Below, piece after piece: positions 12,577 through 22,485 of a stretch of 64,000 nucleotides of DNA. Location of the stretch: NCBI GenBank assembly GCA_030867875.1, contig JAOWCC010000936.1, positions 248,001-312,000 on the forward strand, in the 5' to 3' direction. The translations under genes and the position numbers were made by a program. The notes under the pieces are model-generated. The model had not been told where the DNA came from. It saw nothing but the letters and a program-made list of their open reading frames with translations, and did not search any database. The DNA comes from Actinernus sp. WN-2022. Lineage: Eukaryota; Cnidaria; Anthozoa; Actiniaria; Actinernidae. Each line of letters begins with the position of its first letter. Position 1 is the first letter of the stretch.

Positions 12577-13110
12577 TTACTCGGGCCAGGCCTTTGGCCG
12601 GCACGAGTCAGAAAATGCAAGCCGTTTATTATTATTATTATTATTATTATTTTTTGTGTCGCTGAAATGCGCCAGCAACCAATCAGATTACACAGGAGCC
12701 CATTGTTCGATCCCAACACGTGACAGGATCAACCAATCAGATTCGACACCCGCCCGACTGTCTTGGGTTTATACTTATAGTGTGCCAAGTCAGCAACGGA
12801 GCGAAGATTCGTGGCCATTCTTAACCATTATTTTGCTGAAACCAAAGGTTTCTTCGAATGAAATACCAAGATGTTCAGTTATTCTAGGGCTGACAGGACT
12901 TTTAGGGGCTTTCAATGGAAAATTCTTACATTTACTAAAGGGATGTGGCGATCCAATCGTACACGGTACAGTCAGCTACATGCAGTCTGGCCGGCCGGAG
13001 GAGGAGTGATGGTTTGGTTTCGATGGTTTTGGTCCAATAATCCACGGACACGGAAAGAAAATGACTTCAATTCAAGAGTCGCAAAAGCTGGAAGTGAACA
13101 GTGATTGACC
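12577..13110 (+). repeat. Dispersed repeat family F, copy 1 (promoter-like head plus exon relic)
   Basis: Begins TTACTCGGGCCAGGCCTTTG, continues GGCCGGCACGAGTCAGAAA, a (TTA)n tract at 12625-12651 and two CCAACCAATCAGATT-type blocks with inverted CCAAT boxes, as in a TATA-less animal promoter. Further on lie GAAACCAAAGGTTTCTTCGA and a short open stretch starting M-F-S-Y-S-R. Copies 2 (29603) and 3 (43680, inverted) share this order. The family may be a repeated gene start or the 5' part of a transposon. Confidence 0.65.
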
Positions 13111-13515
13111 CTGCTTTGAACGCGAACGGAAATCAGAACTGGTGAGGTTGTAATTATGTGTTTACATGTGATATATCATATGCGCACACAAATCTTGCTT
13201 GTTCCCTACTTTAAAAATGTTAGTAAGTGTAATGGTGACTGTAATTCGAACTGGAAATGAAATCGTCCGTAAGTTGACTTGTATGTGACTTTATAGAGAC
13301 CAAGAAGAAAAAGTTAAAATCGATCGTCAAAACAATAACAGAACTCGGAAGATTAAGAGAGGCATTCGAATTTACTACGAATTATACCCATAAACAGAAC
13401 TGGATATGACTTACAAACCGAGAATACCGAATTTAAATTGAATTGGATGTGAAACTGTCAAAAGAAGAGCAGGATTTGTTGTGTAAAGCCATACTGGAGA
13501 GTACAATTATATAAG

Positions 13516-13791
13516 TTATGGCTCTATCAATTCCAAACCTGTCTCCCCCCCCCTGGATATTTGTAGGGCATCAACACTGTGGGGTCAAGTGCTCCACAGT
13601 GGGGCTTTGGTACGGGTGCAAATCTCTTATCAAATTCGCTATTTTGACTCTTTCTACAAATGAATTCCTCACCCTGCCAACTTTTGTTTGCTCCAAAATG
13701 TCTCACCCCCTGGGACAAAAACTCAGTCAAATGCCCCACTTATGCCCCCCACCCTTGGGGGATGGGCAGGTTTGGAATTGTTAGAGCTATA
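13516..13791. mobile_element. Miniature inverted-repeat element, C-rich interior
   Basis: Left TATGGCTCTATCAATTCCAA and right inverse GGAATTGTTAGAGCTATA, followed inward on both sides by ACCTGTC/GGCAGGT and C- or G-runs. No coding sequence; TA-like flanks. Confidence 0.75.
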
Positions 13792-14118
13792 CACAGATAC
13801 TGGAACTGATTAAAACAATCATAAATAGAATTGGGTGTGGAGATTTATTTACCAAGCGAACACTGTTGCCCTGAAAAATATGTCGAAAAAGTCAACTTGA
13901 CTGAAGAAAGAAGACAAAGAAGTATTTATGTTTTTGTTTTCAGATAACGAATTGAAGTGATATATAATTTATATGCATTAACTTGTATACTGATATTATT
14001 ATTACAGTCATGAACAGACAATATTTAGCTTAATTAGTGACATATTTTAATTGATATTAATCTAAATCATGTTCTACATTTGTTTTGAATTTTTAATTAC
14101 AAGGAGGGCCACGCATTT

Positions 14119-14192
14119 CTTAGCCTCCCCCGCAGTCGTTTTTACGGGCTCATACCTAGCCCCTAAAAACGACTGTGGTGGAGGCTACGCAT
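14119..14192. repeat. Hairpin AGCCTCC…CAGTCGTTTTT
   Basis: TAGCCTCCCCCGCAGTCGTTTTTA faces its inverse (TAAAAACGACTGTGGTGGAGGCTA) across a short loop. The outer sequence ACGCATTTCT occurs on both sides as a direct repeat (14111 and 14193), which looks like a ~10-bp target duplication or a remnant of one. Confidence 0.7.
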
Positions 14193-14559
14193 TTCTATGT
14201 GTGTACTAGTTGGTGTTACCCTCTTTAAATAAAGTTAATTTAATTTTCCAAGTGGTCTACATGCATGAAATCAATGCACATAATATTTTATTAAACATTA
14301 GGGACTTGTCAAAAAATTAGCAGGGTAGGTGCAAAGGGGGTGGGGTGGAGATAAAAAAGTCTAAACATGTATAACCCTCCCTGGACAATTAGTATGAAAT
14401 ATTTTGACTCTTTCTTCCTATAACCAATCCTTTTTCAGTTGCCCAATATTTATGACCATCCAGTTTTGGGGATTCAAAACAATATGATCCTCCCCCTTTC
14501 ACAACCCCTTCCCCTGCTAATTTCTGACCAGTCCCTTCAGCGACCACCCTTATGCAACC

Positions 14560-14915
14560 TGGTTTTAATTATCAGTAAAACTTTGTAATTAGAAGCTCCT
14601 GTAAGTGACCGTGACCACCTTTGGAGGTTGAGAATTGTAAGAAGGTGGAAAATAGCATTTACAAACAGGTTTTACTAACACTACCAATCTCATACAAGTG
14701 CCTTTAAATATTTGTTTGCCATCTAGTACAGCCACATTATTGCATTCCTGCAAAAGGTCCATTCCATTATATATAAATTATCACAAGCATCAGAAGTGAA
14801 TCAATTATCCGGTCCCCTAGCACAAACCATGTATGACACAAAAATATGCTAGAACTCCATGTATTAACCTATTTATAGGTGGCCCGAGTTTAGGCCAATC
14901 AGGGCCTCTTGTTAA
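14560..14915 (+). repeat. Dispersed repeat family G, copy 1
   Basis: The order CATTTACAAACAGGTTT, AACACTACC, ACAAGTGCCTTTAAATAT, TTTGCCATCTAGTACA, GCATTCCTGCAAAA, GTGAATCAAT, CCCCTAG-ACAAACCATG, GGTGGCCCGAGTTTAGGCC and AGGGCCTCTTGTT is shared with 31200-31840 and, in part, 40060-40280. No coding sequence recognised. It is probably a TE fragment. Confidence 0.65.
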
Positions 14916-14919
14916 TTAT

Positions 14920-16415
14920 AAAGTAAGAGTATTTACCCTCTATCACAAGTCCTTGCTTCCAAATCCTATGTTCTTCGAGTTTTTCTTGATTAGCAATGTT
15001 CGTATCTATTCATTCTTCTTTACAATTCATAAACGAACACGTGACATGGCCGCCATAATTGTTTTGGTGTCGTGTTTCATGGTCAGCGGATGTCCTTCTC
15101 AGCTGTCACGTAACTAGTATAATACGTGCTTTGATTGGTGCATATTTGCAGAGCTAGAGGCGGGAAAACAAACCTGTGCAGAGCGCGCGCGAGCGTGGAG
15201 TTACTTCAGTCCTACTTCCAGTTGTGAGAGAAAGTGCAGCGGAAAAGATAGACGTTCGCAAGGAGTTTTTTTCTGTTGAATCCCGACAAACAGCGAGCTA
15301 TTCTCCAGTGCTTCAGGGTTCCGAAGAATCACTCCAAGTCACTGTAAGTGTTGTACAAGTCCCATTTTGCCAGTCACTTTATTATTTCAGCCGTTTAATA
15401 CAGAACTGCTTGCTCTTTTATAGCCCGCTAGTGATTTGGCGACCCCAAGCCAAGGCCCCAGGTCCAGGATGAAGATTTTGTTAGCTTTCATAAAGGAACT
15501 CTTATTTTAGCCAAACTGAATGGAAAGATCTAGTTATTTGAGTCCAAGGTAAGAGAGAAAAGCTCGCTTTTGTCTTTTTGACATTTTGTTTTGGTTTCTG
15601 TTTTTGTGAAAAAATTGTGATTTGGCGCATTTGCTTGCCAAATTCGGATAATATTTTATATGTAATGATGACTGATGTAGTTGTTCGTAAAATGAAATGA
15701 GAAAGCTGAATTGAATGCTAACAACTGGCTTAATTATTTCATTACTTCATTTTTCGGAACACAAAACTGTCGATCTTGCAAGGATTGTTTGTTCATTTTG
15801 TTCGTAAAAATCTATAAAATAAAGCAAGTAGAATAGGGTTTGCAGTTGAGTGTTGTACTCTGCATGACAAAAACACTCCTGAGCTGAAGCTGTAGAACAT
15901 TAAAAAAGTTACACAACTACAGAGCACTGCAACAAACCCTGTTCTATGTGTTAAATACTTTCTGTCAGTCGGTCGCTGCATGCATGTGCAGCTAGTTATT
16001 TTTTTTCGGGGATCGAGGCCGGTTTGTTTTACATTCGATAACAAACGTATATAAACTTATAAATACATACTGTAAATTACAAATGTATCATTGTCATCTC
16101 TAAAAGATTTAGTGAAACCTTGTTAATGAAACTCTGTTGTTATTTACAGTTTACCGACATTTAACAAACAAAAATGACCGGTGAAATGGCATATGTCAGC
16201 TAGCTTCAAGACCTCCACCATCCCAAGATCCAAGCTACATGGTTGAGTTGGTTATTAAGCCTGTTAAAGTATTGTAAGTTTAGGATTCAGAAGGGAAAAA
16301 ATGTCATATAGGGCCGATCGAGGTATCAGGACTTTACTTTTGTTGTTGATATTGGCAGACAGATCAAGAGGCATAATGACATTGCATGACTTACTGCCTA
16401 CTGGGTATAAATATT
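14920..16415. other. Intronic DNA, no gene recognised
   Basis: Contains an ATGGCCGCCAT block near 15047 behind a CACGTGAC motif, which resembles the starts of dispersed promoter-like repeats, and an inverted pair around GGGTTTGCAG / CAACAAACCC near 15838-15945. Nothing else is identifiable. Confidence 0.45.
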
Positions 16416-16429
16416 GACTGTACTCTCAA

Positions 16430-17440
16430 GTTTGACAAGTGATCAATGTCAACAATCTGTAAAAAGGTTAACATGCAGCTCTAAGTTATCAAGCGTTTCA
16501 GAAATCTCATACCGGGTAATATCAAAGTGCGCTTGTACAAGGCTTTTGTACTGCCAAGTTTACAATATTGCAGCAGGGGGTGGCACTTTTGTGGTGCCAG
16601 AAATGCCAATAAGTTGGAGTTGCTAAATAAGCAAGTACTATATATGCCTTGTCCTAAATGACAGGTCTAGTATGTACAGTGCCCTATTGAAGAAGATAAA
16701 TAGTTCATCCTTATGCAGTAGAGAAGTTCAGGAAATGCTTATCTTATTGTATAAGATGTCTCCATAATGTACCGATCAAATCAAAACATCTCCCCCCCCC
16801 CCCCCCACCAAAAAAAAATGTTATTGAAATGCCCCACCCCATTGTCGTATTAGGCAATCAAATACCCCTATCCCCGGGACATAGTATTAGTTGTGACACC
16901 GCATTTTGTTTTTAACAGACAGTTTAAATATCCATAAGCAATTTACATTTATATTATAATACCTTCAAATACAGCACAAAGCTTTTGGAGTCCCTTTGTT
17001 TTTAAGCCAGTTGCTTACAAAAGCAGAATTTTGTCCTTTGAAGTCGTCTAAAGTGACCTCCCCACTCCAATTCCGCCATGATTTCGATCGAGGAAACCAC
17101 ACAGCACATAACATTAAATTGAGACAACTTGTTCAAATCCCTCTACCCTCCCATCCAGTGTCAAATTCCCCACCACAAGGATAGACGGCTACCAATGTCA
17201 AATTCCCTACTCCCCAGGCACGAAAACGAGTCAAATGCCAGGGGGGATTTTGATGTTTCGATTTGATCAGTACATAACATAGGCCCTGCATACCTTATAT
17301 CCTTTTTTACATTACGCTCAAGTAACTACAACCTGCGGGGGTTATGAAGCTAAAAATACTGCCAGTTAAAACCACTACGTTTGGTCTACGTTCTTTTAAA
17401 TACGTGGCTGTGAAACAGTGCAATGAACAGGATGATGACC
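16430..17440 (+). pseudogene. LINE reverse-transcriptase remnant, split by a miniature element
   Basis: Read through frame changes on the plus strand, 16525-16625 gives the LINE block L-Y-K-A-F-V-L-P-S-L-Q-Y-C-S followed by W-H-F-C-G-A and N-K-L-E-L-L-N-K. After the insertion at 16770-17273, 17285-17430 gives the C-terminal block F-F-T-L-R-S-S-N-Y-N-L-R-G and T-T-T-F-G-L-R-S-F. That is the usual end of a CR1/L2/Jockey-type ORF2. The two pieces are collinear, so the miniature element landed in an existing LINE copy. Several frame changes and stops make it non-functional. Confidence 0.75.
16770..17273. mobile_element. Miniature inverted-repeat element with C-rich interior
   Basis: Termini GTACCGATCAAATCAAAACATC and the inverse GATGTTTCGATTTGATCAGTAC, followed inward by C-runs on one side and G-runs on the other. 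Internal segments such as AAATTCCC…CCACC resemble the element at 13516. It interrupts the LINE remnant. Confidence 0.75.
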
Positions 17441-17925
17441 TGAGGGCATATGTATGTATGTATATGCATATGTATGCATATCAAAAACCTCTCCTGCCTC
17501 ATACAGTTTTTATATCAATCTGAAACTGAAAGAATGGAACTGTCTGTGACAGTGAACGACTTCATACAGACTACAATTTACAACAAGTATAATGTGTTTG
17601 ACAGACCAAGAGCCCTACATGTACATATCACATATTTTCAGAAAACATGACATGCATTTGAGAACAAGAAAGAAATGTTGAAAGACGAGGCGAAAAGAAA
17701 GTGTTTTCAATGTTTGTCATGTGTTCTTGTGAACATTTTTTTTAGCTATTTTAGCATATACCTTATATCATACGTAGCCAGGAGCTCAACCCGGAGCGTC
17801 CATATGTCCTATGCAGGTGTCACAGCGGTTTTACAAGTTGGGCTATTTTTAGATTATTTTTCCTGTCAATTGCTGGGTTGCACCGTGGCAGAACAAAAGA
17901 TGCCTGACATTAGCTACTCTTGTTA

Positions 17926-17931
17926 TACCAG
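17926..17931. other. Target-site duplication TACCAG, left
   Basis: TACCAG immediately before the TIR start TATGGTGGCC. An identical TACCAG follows the inverse terminus at 29431-29436. A perfect 6-bp duplication indicates integrase-type cut-and-paste insertion. Confidence 0.85.
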
Positions 17932-18270
17932 TATGGTGGCCCAGGACTGCCATAGCAAAAATGAACAAAAAAAATAAAAAAAATAAATAATAAATAAAAA
18001 TGAATAAAAATTGAAAGGAAAATGAAACGAAATTAAATTAAAATCAAATCGAAATTAAAAGCAAAATCAAATTAAAAGTAAATCAAAAATAAAAACAAAA
18101 TCAATTGAAAAGCAAACGCATTTCAAAATGAAAATAAATTGAAATAAAATACCTCTTGGCCCATTGCTGCCATTGAAAATAAAATTCAAATTGAAATTAA
18201 AATGCTCGTGGCCCATCGCTGCCATAGACCATGATGCATTGCTTGTGTATGTGTTCACGAGTAAACACAA
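17932..18270 (+). repeat. Left terminal inverted repeat
   Basis: 339 bp, nearly identical to the inverse of 29140-29430 apart from the 61-bp A-rich insert at about 17967-18027. It contains three copies of a 19-bp motif, TGGCCCA-n-n-n-CTGCCAT-n-G, at 17937, 18157 and 18209. The outermost copy is at the very end, as expected for transposase-binding sites. Confidence 0.9.
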
Positions 18271-19274
18271 ACTTGATTCATCCAAGATGGCGGGGGCAAG
18301 AATCAGAAATACGGGCTGGATTGAAGACGAACGCTTAAAGTGCCCCTACGATCAAATTTTGACATATCAATTTTTTCTCATATTCGTAAAGTATAGTGGC
18401 TATATTATTACCAGTTCAAACCGTTTTTCGATACGACGACGGGAAGTCTTATTTTTTGGACTCCGAATCTTGAATTTTACGTCCGCCATTACGCGAACCC
18501 GTGCCTGTGGGCGAGGAACGCCTGGCCACTTTTTTAGCGTACGTGACGTCATACACTTAAGGTTATCGTATACCTTCAGGGTACTGTTCCGGATAAAATT
18601 AAGTAGCGTCTCGAATATTCGTCGTATTTAGATAAATTATACCTCATTTTAAAGCTTATAAAATTGGCTACAACAATATACCTAAGGTTTGTAATTTTGA
18701 TAAAAGTGCGATTTTAAATAAACCTCTTTTCCGAACAAGCGAGTTGGTTTCCAAGAGCTCCAACTCCACGGCAATTTAATGAATTTAAGATCTGTTTGCT
18801 TTTCTGGACTCCCACAGACCTTGTTTACGAAACTGTGACGGCGATTGTGGAAATTCGAAGCCGTTATGAAGATATTTCGGTCTTCGTGAAACTGCTAACG
18901 CGCAATCCAAGTATAGATGCGGGAATCGCTCTCAGCGCCTCTCTTTTAAAAAATTAAAAAATCGCCGACACCTTTTTTAGCTGATATAATTGCGAACAAT
19001 CTGTGAAAATTTGAAGTAATTCGCACAAATTCGCGTCGAGTTGGAGCTTTTTTCAAACTATGTTTAGAACAAAAATAGAAAGTCAAGAAAACGCTCTGAA
19101 AAGTTTTAGACGTTCTGGCGCCCGCCTCTTTCACAGCAATCAAACACCAGTGACTGGGAAATCTTCCCACAACAACACGTGTGGCTACTTTTCCCATACA
19201 AACCTTCACGCGAACTAACATATGTAGCAAGAAAGTGTACCATTTTCCCGCTTTGAAAAGCAAACAAAACGTTT

Positions 19275-19396
19275 TGAATAGAAATAATCCTTCAAGTTTG
19301 TGCATTGTACAAGACTGTAGCAATTTAGCGAACCACAAAGCTGGCATTTCGCTACATTCAAGCCTTCTAGTTGAGTACCAAGAATACGGTTTGTAA
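19275..19396 (+). pseudogene. THAP-like C2CH zinc-finger exon relic
   Basis: One plus frame reads C-I-V-Q-D-C-S-N then G-I-S-L-H. The spacing Cys-x4-Cys followed by G-I-S-x-H is that of the N-terminal half of THAP-type zinc fingers, which bind DNA in P-element- and Kolobok-type transposases. No downstream W or second half is seen in frame; it stops at 19396. Interpreted as the first exon relic of the nested element's transposase. Confidence 0.5.
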
Positions 19397-20398
19397 TTAT
19401 CTTCAAGCCTCATGCAAGGATGGTTTGTGTACGTTTTGACAACAACAACAACAACATAATTTATTTGTGTCAATGAATTACAAAGTGATACTTAATGGCG
19501 AAAGAGAATAACAGGGTTGACACAAGTTGTCTGAAATAGCTAAAGAGCTAGTCGAGTCAGACAGCTTACATTGTTAAGATAATAATTTGTAGGTCGTTTG
19601 AAACAAATATTTATAAACACACATACATACACACATATATATAGAAATCAGGACAGAAGCTTCTCCATAATTGTTTGTATCACATGGAATAGCCGGTAAG
19701 ACCGTACCAGAGGCCAGTATAACAGTTCAGAAGAAGGCCAAAACAGCCGAACCAACTGACAGAATGTACTACTCAGACTACTACTAGTATAGATTGACCG
19801 AAAAATAAGCGGCTACGTTTGCTGAGAACATAGTTTGTCATAAATAACTCATATTGCTGTTTCCTATAAACAGATAAACCTATCGATGTAGTATGCCTTT
19901 TAATTTACTGCTAATTTTATTTTGAAGACAATAAACCACAGAAGAAACCACCAATAATATTTCACGAAGTACCTTGTTTCAGTTGTTTGTGTCAAACAGA
20001 AACGGGCGCATGCGAAGTTTGGTTTTGTGATAGCCACGATCAGTCAGCTTCAATATATTTTTTTAGTCTCTAGTAAATTCTTATCATTCACGATTTCATG
20101 TTAGACAAGAGAGCGATTTAATTTTATAGCAATTACATTGTAATTCGCCGGAAAATCTATTGCCGGGACACAGATAATTCTCCATCTCTCATTTACGAAC
20201 TAGCAATCCGGGTTTCACTATAAACAATGAACAAACTTAGGACTTATAAACTGATCATTACCTTAGTGATTTCTCCGCTGAATTCTCCCTGTAGCCCGGA
20301 TCCAGTAACAGCACAAACCTGAAAGCCGAATCAGGGAAAATACCCTGGGGAAAAATTTGCCGAAAAAGATAAGAAACCTCTGCTAGCTAGCACTACTT

Positions 20399-20623
20399 AC
20401 TAGCAGGCCACTTTCCAAGCGATTTCCAGCTTTCAACTCGGTCGCCAGCGGCTCTATTTCCCCCTAAATCATCAACATCCGGCAATAAATTTAAACAGAA
20501 AGACACATTACTATGTTCTGAAGAATCTGAGGCAGATTTTAGGTCGTTATTTACTAAACCACAGCAAAATTCGCAGTGTGAGTTTGTCGACAACATAAGA
20601 AGAAATGTATGGGTTCGAAGCAA
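20399..20623 (-). CDS. Unrecognised first exon inside the Kolobok-like element
   Basis: An ATG-initiated frame on minus ending at a canonical donor (GCTAGTAAGT). About 75 residues: a hydrophobic start, two C-x2-C-like cysteines (H-C-E-F-C-C), a Ser/Asp-rich stretch S-D-S-S-E-H-S-N-V and L-L-P-D-V-D-D-L-G-G. I do not recognise the family. The clean donor and starting Met suggest a real first exon of an element-encoded gene whose remainder has been lost. Confidence 0.4.
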
Positions 20624-20813
20624 CTTGAGAACGATGCGTTAAGTGTATGACGTCACATACGCTAAAAAATGACTAGGCATTCCTCGCCCACGGGAACGGA
20701 TTCGAGTAATGGCGGACGTGATTTTGACGGTACACTCTCTTTAAAATGTGGTCTAATTGGCCCCATTCAAAAAAAATTCACTGATTTGGATATTTCTGCC
20801 ACTGTTTGTTCTT

Positions 20814-22059
20814 ATGGAATACAAAAAAGTGGCAAAAGAAATGGTCAAATTTCGTCGTAATGGCACTTTAAAGGAACAGCTAACAAACTATGTTAGAAGT
20901 GGACTGCGTAGAAATGAAATCTTAAGTTTTATGGAGAGGGACTTTGGAGAATACGCTTGGAGTATACGAACTCTTGATCGTCGCATGCAACATTTTGACA
21001 TTCGTTATACCGATACTGAAGTACCTTTGGACGATGTTCAAACGGCGGTAAAGATGGAACTTGAAGGTCCTGGACGACTTCTGGGTTACAGAGCCATGCA
21101 TGCAAAATTAAGACAAGAGTATCACCTCAATGTCCCAAGAAACTTAGTACATGATGTCATGTTTGATATTGACCCAAATCTACTGGAAAATCGCCGTCCA
21201 AATACCAAGGAAAAGAAAGCCAAAGGAAATTTCATGACCAAAGGCACAAACTGGGTACATTCATTGGACGGCCATGACAAACTAATGGGCTACCAAAATA
21301 GCACGTTTCCATTGGCAATTTATGGAGCTGTCGATACAGCGAGTAGAAAAATTATATGGTTAAAGGTGTGGGTCAGCAATTCAGATCCCAAAAGAATCGC
21401 GCTCTGGTATTTAGAGTATTTACATTCGACCAGACGCATGGCTTCAATCCTTAGAATGGACAAAGGCACAGAAACGGGTGTAATGGCCACAATGCATGCA
21501 TTTCTACGAGAAAAACATGGTGATATGGATGATCCATCCGACACAGTAGTGTATGGACCATCAACATCAAATCAGGTAATTTATTATTGAGGTAGATTAT
21601 TGATCAAGCCACTATTAAAGTGATATTTATACATTGTATATATATTAATATATTAAAACCTTTAATAATAGGTGATTGGCTTAACATTGGAAAATATGTG
21701 AGGATGTGGTAGTGCCATAAAACTAATATATCCTTGCACACACACACATTTTATATGTGTGTGTATATATATATATATATATACAGTCGATGCCAAAAAG
21801 GTTGTCCAGCAGAACATAATATAATACTTTAATATCCATTGTTTTGGCCTATTGTCTTGGTCTAGATATTGTCTTGGTCTATATATATACAGCCGTTTGC
21901 AAAAATTCTGACCCCCCTCACCATATATAAATATATATAAAAAATGTATCAAACATTATGGGATACCTCTTCCTATATTTTTTTCTGAAGCCCTTGATAG
22001 GCAACTTGAAAAAAATATCAGCAATGACATCCCATAATGTTAGATATATGTTTGATATA

Positions 22060-22112
<53 letters not shown>

Positions 22113-22451
22113 TGAAACAAAAAAACTCTGCCAAAGACTTATATAGCAATAGCAAATTAAAATACTAAAACCGGTAATTGTGTTGGGTCGATTTACAGCG
22201 TCCAGCGACCGGTTTGTATTTTAATTTGCTATTGCTCTTGCTACTGACGTGTGATCAAAACCTTGCTGGCCAAAATGCCAGAATTTCACGGTTAAACATA
22301 TTAGTTCATTACCGTCAAAGACAAAGAAAAACAAAGCCTATTATATTTCTTTGTGTCTACCAAAGCAACAACTGTCAAAAAAGTTTGACGGAAATATAAA
22401 GGATATATATATATGATATATATAAGTCTTTGGCAGAGTTTTTTTGTTTCA

Positions 22452-22485
<34 letters not shown>

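Larger units (their letters stand above)
18339..20740. mobile_element. Kolobok-like element with TTAA target duplication
   Basis: TTAA at 18335-18338 and 20741-20744 flank it. The ends AGTGCCCCTACGATCAAA and the inverse of the right end (AGAGAGTGTACCGTCAAAAT) match partially. Further in, strongly conserved arms begin ACGTCCGCCATTACGCGAAC at 18478 and at the inverted position ending ~20733, through TGACGTCATACACTTA; the left arm has ~120 bp extra before this block. A THAP-like zinc-finger relic (19287-19360) fits Kolobok transposons, which use TTAA and carry THAP domains. No full transposase is left, so it is non-autonomous or decayed. It sits in the leader between the left TIR and the transposase ATG. 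Confidence 0.7.

Noticed and set aside
15793..16044. 83-codon minus-strand frame with cysteines
   Set aside because: Generated by an imperfect inverted repeat around GGGTTTG; no domain.
18164..18631. 155-codon plus-strand frame crossing the left TIR
   Set aside because: It runs from A-rich TIR sequence into the Kolobok-like insertion, so most of it is an accident of nesting. A C-P-Y-D run looked like the start of a CHHC zinc finger, but the histidines are missing.
18946..19473. 175-codon minus-strand frame
   Set aside because: Lies in the Kolobok-like element opposite the THAP-like relic, begins at a (TTG)n tract and has no recognisable motif. Treated as a chance frame.
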